Of a DNA stretch of 64,000 nucleotides, positions 33,962 through 43,800 are shown in pieces. The stretch spans positions 99,608 to 163,607 of the forward strand of contig DAOLDL010000001.1 of assembly GCA_035327305.1 (NCBI GenBank), written 5' to 3'. The position numbers were made by a program, and so were the translations under genes. The notes under the pieces were generated by a model. It did not search any database and was not told the DNA's origin. It saw only the letters and a program-made list of their open reading frames with translations. How positions within the stretch are numbered: position 1 is the first letter of the stretch; every line of letters starts with the position of its first letter. The DNA comes from CALMUP01 sp035327305. Lineage in GTDB: Bacteria > Verrucomicrobiota > Kiritimatiellia > CAIVKH01.

Positions 33962-35073
33962 ACCTTGAAATTACCGCTCGATTACACGTTGGTTCGTTTA
34001 CACTCGATGTAAACAGTTCCTTCCCACTTCAGGGTGTAACGGCGCTGTTCGGGCGATCCGGTTGCGGGAAGACGACACTGCTCCGTGTCATTGCCGGTCT
34101 GGAGCGACCGCGCAATGCGATTGTGCGTTATGGTGAGCAGATATGGCAGGACGAGAATTTGTTTGTTCCTCTGGCCCGACGTCGGATCGGATTGGTTTTC
34201 CAGGAGCACAGTTTGTTGCCGCATCGCAACGTGCGTGGAAATCTGGAATACGGTTACCGCCGAACACCGCCGGCTCTCCGCCGTCTGCACCTGGATAATG
34301 TATGCGACCTGCTCGGAATTGGTAACTTGCTTGACCGGCGGGTCGATCAATTATCCGGGGGACAACGCCAGCGTGTTGCGCTGGGGCGAGCATTGCTGTG
34401 CAGTCCGCAAGTGCTATTGCTTGATGAGCCTCTCGCGGCGCTTGATACGCAAACAAAACGCGAGATCATGCCGTTTCTCACCCGGTTGTCCCGTGATGCC
34501 GGCGTGCCCATCCTCCTTGTCACCCATGTTCCCGACGAAGTAGAACGGCTTGCTGATCGTGTCGCGTTTATGCGAAATGGCCGCGTGGAGCGGGTGGAGG
34601 ATTTGCGCGATGCGCTCACGCGTCCCGACTCCTTGTTATTTGACGAAGAAGGGCCAGTGTCAGTTTTGGAAGGAACGTTATCCGGTCCCGACAGGGATGG
34701 GCTGTGCCAAATCGATTGTGAGGGTGTGATGTTGCGCATTCCCGATCCGGGGGGGATCACAGACAAGTGGCCTAGGCGTTTACGTATTCGTGCTCGTGAT
34801 GTGATCCTGGCAGTGGGCGATCCCAAAGGAATAAGCGTTGTCAACCATTTGCCGGTGGAGATTGAATCCATTTATCCAGGACCACGCGGTGAATGCCTGG
34901 TGGTAACCCGTCTCGCCAACGGACAGAAACTGCTGGCGCATATTACCACTGCTTCCCAACACCGCCTCGGTCTCGTAGCCGGAGGACAATGCATTGCCCT
35001 TATCAAATCACTTGCAATGCATGTGGCATCCTCATCGTCGGGTCAATCGGGTCAAACCATGCATACTGAATAA
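33958..35073 (+). CDS. modC: Molybdate ABC transporter ATP-binding protein with TOBE domain
   Basis: 371 residues. Walker A FGRSGCGKTTLLR, signature LSGGQRQRVALGRAL, Walker B LLLDEPLAALD, switch His in LVTHVPDEV. After ~290 there is a TOBE/Mop-like domain (NHLPVEIESIYPGPRGECLVV, cited by its two ends) that binds molybdate in ModC proteins. With ModE lacking a sensor domain, this TOBE domain is the only visible oxyanion sensor of the operon. Confidence 0.94.
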   Translation: MNLEITARLHVGSFTLDVNSSFPLQGVTALFGRSGCGKTTLLRVIAGLERPRNAIVRYGEQIWQDENLFVPLARRRIGLVFQEHSLLPHRNVRGNLEYGYRRTPPALRRLHLDNVCDLLGIGNLLDRRVDQLSGGQRQRVALGRALLCSPQVLLLDEPLAALDTQTKREIMPFLTRLSRDAGVPILLVTHVPDEVERLADRVAFMRNGRVERVEDLRDALTRPDSLLFDEEGPVSVLEGTLSGPDRDGLCQIDCEGVMLRIPDPGGITDKWPRRLRIRARDVILAVGDPKGISVVNHLPVEIESIYPGPRGECLVVTRLANGQKLLAHITTASQHRLGLVAGGQCIALIKSLAMHVASSSSGQSGQTMHTE

Positions 35074-35140
35074 TGTTCCCTGGGTAGGTTGGATATTGAA
35101 CGCTCGATCGGGGGCTGAATTCCGATTCTTTGGACAACAA

Positions 35141-35169
35141 TTGACCAAATCAAAGCCATTTCTTACTAT
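35141..35169 (+). promoter_or_regulatory. Promoter of the purine-catabolism operon, leaderless geometry
   Basis: TTGACC (35141-35146), a 17-nt spacer, TACTAT (35164-35169), then AAACAA and the allB ATG at 35176. The predicted transcription start is the A of ATG; there is no Shine-Dalgarno sequence. Confidence 0.7.
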
Positions 35170-35175
35170 AAACAA

Positions 35176-36519
35176 ATGGATTCATATTTGATCCGCAGTC
35201 GTCACGTTGTGCTTCCGGGTGAAGTTATCTCCGGAAGCATTCATGTGGCAGGGGAGAAAATAGCGGGAATATTCAGGGAAAATCAACCATTGCCGACCGC
35301 GCCAGTCATCGATGTTGGAGATGACTGGATATTGCCCGGGCTGGTGGATACGCATGTCCATATCAATGAACCCGGCCGGACGGAATGGGAGGGGTTTCAT
35401 ACCGCGACAGCATCAGCCGTGGCCGGCGGCATTACCACGCTGGTTGACATGCCGCTTAACAGCAGTCCGGTTACCACCACACTGGAAGCATTTGAAATAA
35501 AGCTTGCGGCCGCCCGGGCGCCGGGTCAATTGGCCGTTGACTGTGGATTTCATGCCGGGCTGATCCCGGGTAATGAAAAGGATATTCCCTCCTTATTGAA
35601 AAAAGGCGTTCTTGGCGTCAAAGCTTTCATGGTTTATTCAGGCATCCCGGATTTTCCAGCGGCAACTCAAAAGGAATTGGCGGCGGTTATGCCAGTGCTT
35701 GCCAAGCATAACGTCCCATTGCTTGCTCATGCAGAATTGGACGGACCGGTATTGGTGCCCGACGGAGATGATAGAAGTTATCGACGCTATCTCGCCTCGC
35801 GGCCATCCGAGTGGGAGGTGGATGCCATCGGGATGTTGATTGCCTTGTGTCGTGAAACACGTTGTCCAATTCACATCGTTCATCTCGCCACCCGTGATGC
35901 CCTTGAATTGATTCGCGAGGCAAAAGCGGAAGGACTGCCGCTCACCGTGGAAACGTGTCCGCATTATTTATATTTTTGTGCGGAGGAAATCCCGGATGGC
36001 AAAACACAATACAAATGCGCTCCGCCTATAAGGGAAAAGGAGCATCGGGAGGCATTGTGGAATGCATTGCTGTCGGGAGAAATTGATATGATTGCTTCCG
36101 ATCATTCGCCTTGTCCGCCATCCATGAAAGAACTGGAAAGTGGTAATTTTGCCAAGGCATGGGGCGGAATATCATCCCTGCAATTGGGTTTGCCTATAAT
36201 CTGGACTCAATGTCGCAAACGCGGGATTCCGTTGGAAAATATCAGTGCCTGGATGAGTAGGAATCCGGCAATATTAGCAGGTTTGTATCCGCAGAAGGGC
36301 GTGCTTGAAGCGGGTTCAGATGCGGATTTTGCGATCTTTGACCCGGAAAAAGCTTTTACTGTCGATGCAAACCGATTGGCTCACCGACATAAAATCACGC
36401 CTTATGCAGACGAAAAACTTTACGGCCAGATTAAAAAAACATATCTTCGCGGTCGTGTTGTATATGACGCAGAACAGGGTGGTTGCGAATATTTGGGGCG
36501 AATTATCCTCCATCCGTAA
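35176..36519 (+). CDS. allB: Allantoinase
   Basis: 447-residue metal-dependent amidohydrolase opening allantoin to allantoate. Metal ligands are in DTHVHINEPGRTEWEGF, the carboxylated lysine in GVKAFMVYSG, histidines in LLAHAELDGP and HIVHLATRDA, and the Asp in ASDHSPC. It starts the allB-alc-uraD-DUF6986-uraH set. A dihydropyrimidinase or hydantoinase is less likely given the allantoicase next to it. Confidence 0.93.
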   Translation: MDSYLIRSRHVVLPGEVISGSIHVAGEKIAGIFRENQPLPTAPVIDVGDDWILPGLVDTHVHINEPGRTEWEGFHTATASAVAGGITTLVDMPLNSSPVTTTLEAFEIKLAAARAPGQLAVDCGFHAGLIPGNEKDIPSLLKKGVLGVKAFMVYSGIPDFPAATQKELAAVMPVLAKHNVPLLAHAELDGPVLVPDGDDRSYRRYLASRPSEWEVDAIGMLIALCRETRCPIHIVHLATRDALELIREAKAEGLPLTVETCPHYLYFCAEEIPDGKTQYKCAPPIREKEHREALWNALLSGEIDMIASDHSPCPPSMKELESGNFAKAWGGISSLQLGLPIIWTQCRKRGIPLENISAWMSRNPAILAGLYPQKGVLEAGSDADFAIFDPEKAFTVDANRLAHRHKITPYADEKLYGQIKKTYLRGRVVYDAEQGGCEYLGRIILHP

Positions 36520-36551
36520 CGGTTCAATAGTTTAATCCCAGGGGTGCTACC

Positions 36552-37544
36552 ATGAGTCACAATGCTAATAATACGGCTTCGTTTGCCGGCTTCATTGACC
36601 TTGCATCAGAAAAAATCGGAGGCAAAACCTTGTCCGCCAACGATGAGTTCTTCGCCGAGAAGGAGAATCTTCTCAAAGAAGGTCGTGGAATATTCATCGC
36701 GGACAAATTTACCGACCGCGGCAAATGGATGGATGGTTGGGAAACCCGTCGCAAGCGGACGCCCGGTCACGACTGGTGTATTGTCGAGCTTGGTTTGCCC
36801 GGAGTAATTCACGGTGTCGATATCGACACGAACCATTTTCTCGGCAACAACCCGGCATTTGCATCAATTGACGCGGCCATGAGCGCACATGGTGAATGGA
36901 CGGAAATACTTCCTCGGTCGCCATTGAATCCCGGAGCACAAAATCTGTTTGCCATTGGAAGCCGCACACCGTGGACGCATCTTCGATTGAACATTTATCC
37001 GGACGGCGGTGTTGCCCGTTTTCGGGTATACGGGGATGTTTACAAGGATTGGACCAATGCCGACCCTGCTGAAACCATAGATCTGGCCGCGTTGGCCAAC
37101 GGCGGCAAAGCGGTCGCGTGCAGTGACATGTTTTTCAGCTCCATGCACAATCTGATCATGCCGGGTCGCGCCGCCAATATGGGGGATGGCTGGGAAACAA
37201 AACGCCGCCGCGGCATGGGTTATGATTGGGTGATTGTCAAGCTGGCCCGGCCCGGTATCATAAGCCAGTTGGAGGTGGACACCAATCACTTCAAGGGAAA
37301 TTATCCCGATGAGTGTTCGATGGATGCCTGTCTGGCTCCCGATGAAAACATCGATATTCTGACCTGGAATGATGTTGAGTGGGTTCAAGTCTTGCCGCGT
37401 ACAAAGTTGCAAGCGCACCATCAACATTATTTCGACCGCGACTTGAAAAACAAGGGGCCCTTTTCGCACGTCAAACTCAATATTTTCCCCGATGGCGGCA
37501 TTAGCCGGTTGCGGGTATTGGGGAATGTCGCCGCGGGTATCTGA
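36552..37544 (+). CDS. alc: Allantoicase
   Basis: 330 residues; cleaves allantoate to ureidoglycolate and urea. The two jelly-roll repeats are evident: MDGWETRRKRTPGHDWCIVELG...VDIDTNHFLGNNP and GDGWETKRRRGMGYDWVIVKLA...LEVDTNHFKGNYP (each cited in parts). It follows allB by 32 nt. Urea and ureidoglycolate handling genes are not in the window. Confidence 0.95.
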   Translation: MSHNANNTASFAGFIDLASEKIGGKTLSANDEFFAEKENLLKEGRGIFIADKFTDRGKWMDGWETRRKRTPGHDWCIVELGLPGVIHGVDIDTNHFLGNNPAFASIDAAMSAHGEWTEILPRSPLNPGAQNLFAIGSRTPWTHLRLNIYPDGGVARFRVYGDVYKDWTNADPAETIDLAALANGGKAVACSDMFFSSMHNLIMPGRAANMGDGWETKRRRGMGYDWVIVKLARPGIISQLEVDTNHFKGNYPDECSMDACLAPDENIDILTWNDVEWVQVLPRTKLQAHHQHYFDRDLKNKGPFSHVKLNIFPDGGISRLRVLGNVAAGI

Positions 37545-37549
37545 CGTTC

Positions 37550-38056
37550 ATGAATATTGCGGAATTAAATAATCTGGATGTCCGCGACGTCGAGGAACAT
37601 TTTCTTCGATGTTGCGGTTGTCGCGAATGGGCAAGGAAAATGGCTGAAGGTCGCCCGTATCAATCGGTTGATGCGGTTTGTGCGGCGGCGGATCGCACAT
37701 GGGATGCGTTGAGTCAGGATAACTGGCTGGAAGCGTATACGGCACATCCGCGAATTGGCGATATTAACAGCCTGCGCAAGAAATTTGCCAACACCAAGGA
37801 ATGGGCATCCGGGGAACAATCCGGAGTTCAATCCGCCACAGATCAAGTGATCCAGGCTTTGGCGGATGGGAATAACGCATACGAAAAAAAGTTTGGCTTT
37901 ATATTTATTGTTTGCGCCACCGGAAAAAGCGCGGATGAAATGTTGTCTTTGCTGACGGTGCGGCTGAACAACAACCGCGACCAGGAAATTGCCAATGCCG
38001 GTGAAGAGCAAAAGAAAATCACTCGCATACGCATTGATAAATGGTTGAAGGATTGA
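37550..38056 (+). CDS. uraD: 2-oxo-4-hydroxy-4-carboxy-5-ureidoimidazoline decarboxylase
   Basis: 168 residues; decarboxylates OHCU to S-allantoin. Family signatures: CCGCREWARKMAEGRPY, the catalytic histidine in AHPRIGD, and FGFIFIVCATGKSADEMLSLL followed by EEQKKITRIRIDK. Works after UraH in urate breakdown. It lies 5 nt downstream of alc. Confidence 0.94.
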   Translation: MNIAELNNLDVRDVEEHFLRCCGCREWARKMAEGRPYQSVDAVCAAADRTWDALSQDNWLEAYTAHPRIGDINSLRKKFANTKEWASGEQSGVQSATDQVIQALADGNNAYEKKFGFIFIVCATGKSADEMLSLLTVRLNNNRDQEIANAGEEQKKITRIRIDKWLKD

Positions 38057-38082
38057 AACGCGATGGAGAAAGGTAATCGATT

Positions 38083-39528
38083 ATGACACAACGTACCCTA
38101 TCGGCCAAAACGCTTGGCGACGTACTTTCCGGATTGAAAAAGGCAAACGACAGGTTCGCCGTTTGGTATCCCGGTGAATCTCCGGCCCGCCAACCGGTTC
38201 AAACCGTTTATGGTGGCGCCCACTTGTTCAAAGCCGAAGCGGCAAGAAGACTGGGAGATGTGGCGCTGAAAAGTCTGGCGGAAAATGCCCCGGACTTTGC
38301 CACATTTGCCCGGGCGCTTAAGCTTCCCGGTTGCGAGAGACTGCCGAAAAATGCCGCCGGACTCAAAAAATTTGTAATCGACATTAAACGCGATGAGGCG
38401 AAGGTAAAGAAATCCAATCCCGAGGGTTGGCTTCTTTATACGGTTTATGAGCGCGTGGTCGAAAAATTAAAGCGCGAGCCGGTGGAGGATTTCCGCATTG
38501 ATTTTGAAGACGGTTATGGAAACCGTCCTGATGCCGAGGAAGATCGTCAGGCCGCCATTGCCGCCGCGGAAGTTGCAAAAGGAATGAAGTTGGGTTCGCT
38601 TCCTCCATTCATTGGAATTCGCATCAAACCGTTTACCCAGGAATTGAAAAAGCGCGCGATAGCGACGTTGGATATCTTTGTAACGGAATTGATCAAGCTT
38701 ACCGGCGGGAAATTGCCGGAGAACTTTGTTGTAACGCTTCCCAAAGTCACTTTGCCGGAACATGTAACGGCCGCGGTTCGTTTGTTCGAGGAACTTGAGC
38801 GCAAGCTCAAGTTGAAGAAGGGTATGCTGAAGTGCGAATTGATGATTGAAACGCCGCAATCCATTATCAATCACGAAGGCAATTGCAATGTCTCGCTATT
38901 GGTAAAGGCGGCTGAAGGCCGTTGCACCGGCGCTCATTTCGGCGTCTATGATTACACCGCATCCTGCAGTATTACCGCCGCGCACCAGCGCATGAACCAT
39001 CTGGCCTGCGATTTTGCCCGCCACATGATGAAGGTGTCATTGGCCGGAACGGGAATATGGATTTCCGACGGCGCGACCAACATCATGCCGGTGGGACCGA
39101 ACCGGGCTGAACCGGGCAAGAAGTTGTCGCCACGCCAAGTTGCAGAAAACCGTGAAGTCGTGCATCGCGCATGGCGCATCATGCTTGAGCATGTCAATCA
39201 TTCACTTGAACAGGCATACTACCAGGGCTGGGACCTCCATCCGGCGCAATTCTGCATCCGCTATGCGGCTGTTTATTATTTCTTCCTGAATGGATTAACC
39301 GAGGCGTCGGTACGTCTCAAGACCTTTATCGAAAAAGCCGCGCAGGCGACGCTGATTGGCGATGTTTTTGATGACGCGGCCACGGGGCAGGGACTGTTGA
39401 ATTACTTCCTGCGCGGAATCAATTGCGGGGCAATCACCGAGGAGGAAGCACGGATGACCGGTTTGTCCATTGAGGAACTTCACGCCCGGTCGTTTGTTAA
39501 AATACTTGAAGCACGTTGCATGAGGTAA
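38083..39528 (+). CDS. DUF6986 aldolase/citrate lyase/malate synthase-like protein
   Basis: 481 residues of the TIM-barrel family named DUF6986, distantly related to CitE and malate synthase. Clear blocks: FRIDFEDGYGNRPDAEED (acidic metal site), PPFIGIRIKPFT, VVTLPKVTLPEHV, ELMIETPQSI, GVYDYTASCSITAAHQRM, LAGTGIWISDGATNIMPVG and GWDLHPAQFCIRYAA. Homologues occur beside urate/allantoin genes in other bacteria. It could condense glyoxylate, the end product of ureidoglycolate, with acetyl-CoA or a keto acid; that role is inferred from context only. Some databases label relatives phosphoenolpyruvate kinase, which the sequence does not support. Confidence 0.75.
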   Translation: MTQRTLSAKTLGDVLSGLKKANDRFAVWYPGESPARQPVQTVYGGAHLFKAEAARRLGDVALKSLAENAPDFATFARALKLPGCERLPKNAAGLKKFVIDIKRDEAKVKKSNPEGWLLYTVYERVVEKLKREPVEDFRIDFEDGYGNRPDAEEDRQAAIAAAEVAKGMKLGSLPPFIGIRIKPFTQELKKRAIATLDIFVTELIKLTGGKLPENFVVTLPKVTLPEHVTAAVRLFEELERKLKLKKGMLKCELMIETPQSIINHEGNCNVSLLVKAAEGRCTGAHFGVYDYTASCSITAAHQRMNHLACDFARHMMKVSLAGTGIWISDGATNIMPVGPNRAEPGKKLSPRQVAENREVVHRAWRIMLEHVNHSLEQAYYQGWDLHPAQFCIRYAAVYYFFLNGLTEASVRLKTFIEKAAQATLIGDVFDDAATGQGLLNYFLRGINCGAITEEEARMTGLSIEELHARSFVKILEARCMR

Positions 39529-39532
39529 GTCT

Positions 39533-39883
39533 ATGAAACGTTCTCCCATCACCACGCATGTCCTGGATACGGCCACCGGATCGCCTGCGTCAGGCGTTCC
39601 GGTACGTTTGTACTACGAAGAATCGCCTGATAAATGGATGATACTTGCCACGGGAATAACCAACGATGACGGTCGGGTGGGGGAATTGCTTCCTGTCGAC
39701 CATTCACTCAAGCCGGGCAAATACCGGATGCGGTTTAACACCGAAGAGTATTTCATGGCAAATCAGGTCACCGGATTTTATCCGTATGCCGATGTTGTAT
39801 TTGTCATTACTGATACCAGGCCGCATTACCACATTCCCCTGTTGTTGAGTCCGTTCGGGTATTCGACATACCGGGGAAGTTGA
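39533..39883 (+). CDS. uraH: 5-hydroxyisourate hydrolase
   Basis: 116-residue transthyretin-like enzyme that opens 5-hydroxyisourate. It has the full signature: THVLDTATGSPASGVPVRLY, ATGITNDDGRVGELL, HYHIPLLLSPFGYSTYRGS with the C-terminal YRGS that separates it from true transthyretins. With UraD it shows that the pathway enters from urate. No exported signal; cytosolic. Confidence 0.96.
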   Translation: MKRSPITTHVLDTATGSPASGVPVRLYYEESPDKWMILATGITNDDGRVGELLPVDHSLKPGKYRMRFNTEEYFMANQVTGFYPYADVVFVITDTRPHYHIPLLLSPFGYSTYRGS

Positions 39884-39902
39884 TTGTAGCACTGCATTCC
39901 CG

Positions 39903-40721
39903 TTACCACGGTTTCTTTTTGCAATTGGAAAGTCCCTGGCGACGCCAGGCATCAGGACTGATGCCCCGGATCTGACTGAAGACGCGACAAAAGTCGCTTC
40001 CGCTGGAGAATCCACAATCGCGGGCGACGCCATCGATTTTTGCCGAGGAATTCACCAGCAGGTCCATGGCGCGTTCTATCTTTATATTGGTGAATGTGCG
40101 TTGCGGGCTTTCCCCGCGAACGAGATGAAAAAGCCGGCGAAGATGCCGAACAGATAAATTGGCCGAACGTGCGACATCTTCCAGCTTGGGACGTTCCGCC
40201 ATGTGCTCCAGATACCAGGCAATGCAAGCATCGACCTTTCTTGCATTGAAATCGACATCTTGGGGGATGGGTTTGAAATCCATTCCGGCAACCGCCATCA
40301 GACAAAAATCCAATAATGCGCGATTGAATATCAGCATACTTTCCTCGGTTATTTTCTGATAATGACGGACAAGTATACCTGTGTCCCGTGATAGTTGCTG
40401 ACATTGCTGACGGGACAGCGATGCGGTTAAATATCCCGTTTGATCCACCAGTTTCCGGATCAAAGACGGAACGGAAGAAAAATGGAAAACCGCAATTTCA
40501 CATGCGTCATTTTTCCAGCCATGCCAGCCGTGAGGTGTTTCGGGTGGGAACACCCATAACGTGCGGGTGCGGAAGGGTTGATTTGTGTCCGGTATCGTAT
40601 AATCGAATACCGGACGGCACTTGCCCGATAATACAAAGAAAAACTCCCAGTTTAAACGCCGATGCACATACATCGGGGTTATTCCAAACCGGCGTTCCCC
40701 ATGATTCACATACCGAAGCAT
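39903..40721 (-). CDS. AraC-family transcriptional regulator
   Basis: 272 residues: a cupin-like sensor domain (NWEFFFVLSGKCRPVF, LWVFPPETPHGWHG) and a C-terminal pair of HTH motifs (LEDVARSANLSVRHLRRLFHL, and IDGVARDCGFSSGSDFCRVFSQIRGISP cited by its start). Convergent with uraH and divergent from the second GH13 gene, so it could regulate either; pattern resembles sugar-responsive AraC regulators, which favours the GH13 gene. Confidence 0.88.
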   Translation of the reverse strand: MLRYVNHGERRFGITPMYVHRRLNWEFFFVLSGKCRPVFDYTIPDTNQPFRTRTLWVFPPETPHGWHGWKNDACEIAVFHFSSVPSLIRKLVDQTGYLTASLSRQQCQQLSRDTGILVRHYQKITEESMLIFNRALLDFCLMAVAGMDFKPIPQDVDFNARKVDACIAWYLEHMAERPKLEDVARSANLSVRHLRRLFHLVRGESPQRTFTNIKIERAMDLLVNSSAKIDGVARDCGFSSGSDFCRVFSQIRGISPDAWRRQGLSNCKKKPW

Positions 40722-40814
40722 CCGGATAGAATTATCCTGTATGGCCGAAAATGTAAAGTATGCGTCCTTACTTTTCTCTATATGAAAATACCTGAAGTCG
40801 GTATGTTAATGCCC

Positions 40815-43800
40815 ATGAGTGACAGATCGATGCTATTTCGGGGCGGCATTTTGTTGTTGGTTGTAATGGGTGGAAGTTTCAATCTTTCACCGGCGCTAGC
40901 CGATCCACATACCATTTTCGGCGGAGTAGTGGTCATTGAAGTCGAATCCTTTCACACCAATATTTCGCCCCGAGGCGCTCATTCGTGGGTTTTCACCAAC
41001 AGCATCAGCTCCTACAGCGGAAACGGCTACATGGAAGCAATGCCCAATAACGATGCGATCATTCAAACCAATCTTTCCGCAAACAGCCCGGAGTTGCGTT
41101 ACGACGTTCTTTTCAGAAGTAATATGATTCATCATGTATGGGTCAGGGGATGGGCAAATTCCGGCGCAGACGACTCCATACATTTTGGTGTAAGCAGTTC
41201 ACCAAATCTGGCAACGCCTTTGACATGGCCCGCGACCGGTGAATGGTACTGGACAAATCTACATCATGCGACATCCGGTCAAGTTACCATGATGCCGGGA
41301 GCGACCGGCATTGTTTCGTGCAGTATCTGGATGCGCGAGGATGGCGCAAGAATAGATCGTTTTGTACTGACGACCAATGCGGGTTTCCGTCCGCGCAAAG
41401 GCAACGCATGGCATATTCCACCCAATCAACAACCGTTGGGGCAACATGCCATGCGCACTCCATTTATGGCCATATTCACCAATACGCCCGTGACAATATT
41501 CAGTGGAAGTCAATTTCAAGGCGCTGGGAATCCTGGAAATCAATTGCAAGTCGGCAGTACAATATTCTACAGGTCATCGACCAGCACGGTGTGGAAATCG
41601 GTTGCCATGACATTTCACAGTGAAAGCGGGAATGACAAATTTTACTCCGGAGTGATTCCGCCCGGTGAGTTCAACGAAAATGATCATGTTGATTACTACA
41701 TTCAAGTTCCCTTCAGTGATTTTCTTCCGACGTATTTGTACACAGCGGGAGGAGTGGCGCAGTCCACGGAATTCGAGGAAGTCGCAAGAGCCAATCCATA
41801 CCGTTTCAAGGTATTGCCGATGCCTGATGCCGGTTATTCCTCCCCTCCGGATTGGCGGGACATTAACATTTACCAGATTTTTACGGATCGTTTTTATGAT
41901 GGCGATCCGTCAAACAACAACAGTCACCCGGAGTCGCCATACAACCCCGCCGTAAGCAACCGCATTCATGGCGGTGATTTCCGTGGAATTGAGAAAAAGC
42001 TGGATTACATAAAAGCGCTTGGAGCAAACGCAATTTGGATCAAACCGATTCATTTGAATGCGGTTCACTCCGCTTATCATGGATATGGAGCCCAGGATTT
42101 TTATCAGTTGAATCCGAATCTTGGAACCATGGCGGACTTAACCAGCATGGTGGCGGCGGCTCATGCCCGGGATATTCGCGTTATTCTTGATATCGTATGC
42201 AATCATCAGGGGCGGCGTATTTACAGTACGGATCCCGGATGGCCTACGTATAATGCATCCGGATACAATCTTGCCTGGACCAACGAAACAGCCTATCCGA
42301 CGCCATTTAATTCGCTGACGAATTTTCACAATTTCGGGCGAATTGGTAATTTCGATGATCCAAATCAGCTTGTATTGGGTGCGCTTAGCGGCCTTGACGA
42401 TCTCAAAACCGAGACACATTACGTGCGCACCAACATGGTTGAAATATTCAAATACTGGATTCAGATGGCGGATTTTGACGGCTTTCGTATCGATACGGTC
42501 AAACATGTGGAAATTGGATTCTGGCGTTTCTTCAACAATGAGATCCGTTTGTTCGCCAAAGCCATGGGAAAAACCAATTTCATCCAATTTGGCGAAGTGT
42601 TTCATTCAGCGGAAAGCACGGTCGGATATTATACCGGAACACAATCCGGCGGCGCCTATGCGAACGATACGGTTCTGAATTTCCCGCTATATGAAAGGAT
42701 GAACAGCGTATTCGGCAATGCATCGGGGAACACCAAACAGATTGAAGATCATTACACCGCCATTCCCCCCAATTTTCATCCTGACTCGCACATGCGATTG
42801 ATCAACTTTATCGACAACCATGACGTCATTCGCTTCATGCATTCCAGCAAGGCGAATAACAATACCAACAAGCTGGCTCTCGCGCTTTCCTTTCTGTACA
42901 CATCACGAGGAATTCCATGTCTGTATTATGGGACGGAGCAAAACTTCAACGGGGGCAATGATCCGGGCAATCGTGAAGATATGTTCCACGGTCAGTACGA
43001 GCAGGGACCATCGCTGGGAGACAATTACAACATGTCGGGCGGATCATTTTTGCATGTGGCAAAGATGAATAACTTCCGGCGGTTGTATCCATCGTTGTTG
43101 CGTGGACAACATTTGAACCGTTGGAACACACCTGACGGACCGGGAATATTTTCCTATGCCCGACGTCAGGATGGACAGGAAATACTTGTGATCCTGAATA
43201 CGGCATCCGGCTTGCGATCACTTACGAACCGTGCATCGTTTTATGCGCCTGGTACGGAGATGGTGAATTTACTAAACACCAATGAAATCATCACGGTCAA
43301 TGCGATGACCAACACACCGGTGATACACGTGCCGGCATTTTCCGCAAAAATGTTTATCGCGAGAAATCAGTGGTTGCCACTCGATCCGTTGGTTCAAGCA
43401 TTTTTACCCGGTCATGATTCGACCGGCCATTCCGTGACCAGTCCGGTAACGCTTCATTTCAGCAAACCCATGAATACCAATTTGACGGCTGGAGCATTTT
43501 CAATACAACCGCCGGTTATGGGGCGAATCGAATGGTCAAACTCCGGTACGACGCTGACCTTTACCCCGGAAGGAGCGAGTCGATTTTCCGGTGAAACGAC
43601 ATACACCGTGAATGTGTATGAAGCGGCGGCGGACATTGTAGATGGACTGAACTTCTACGCTCCGTTCGAAGCGAAGTTCAAAACCGAGGCAATTGCCGAT
43701 AGCGATAATGACGGTATACCAGACTGGTGGATGATCGAGAAATTTGGTGCGGCCACCGGCATCGAAGGGAATAACACGCTTTACTGGCAGGATGCCGATG

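Noticed and set aside
40662..40814. Start of the second GH13 gene at 40662
   Set aside because: It would overlap the 5' end of the divergent AraC gene and place a long non-signal sequence before the signal peptide.
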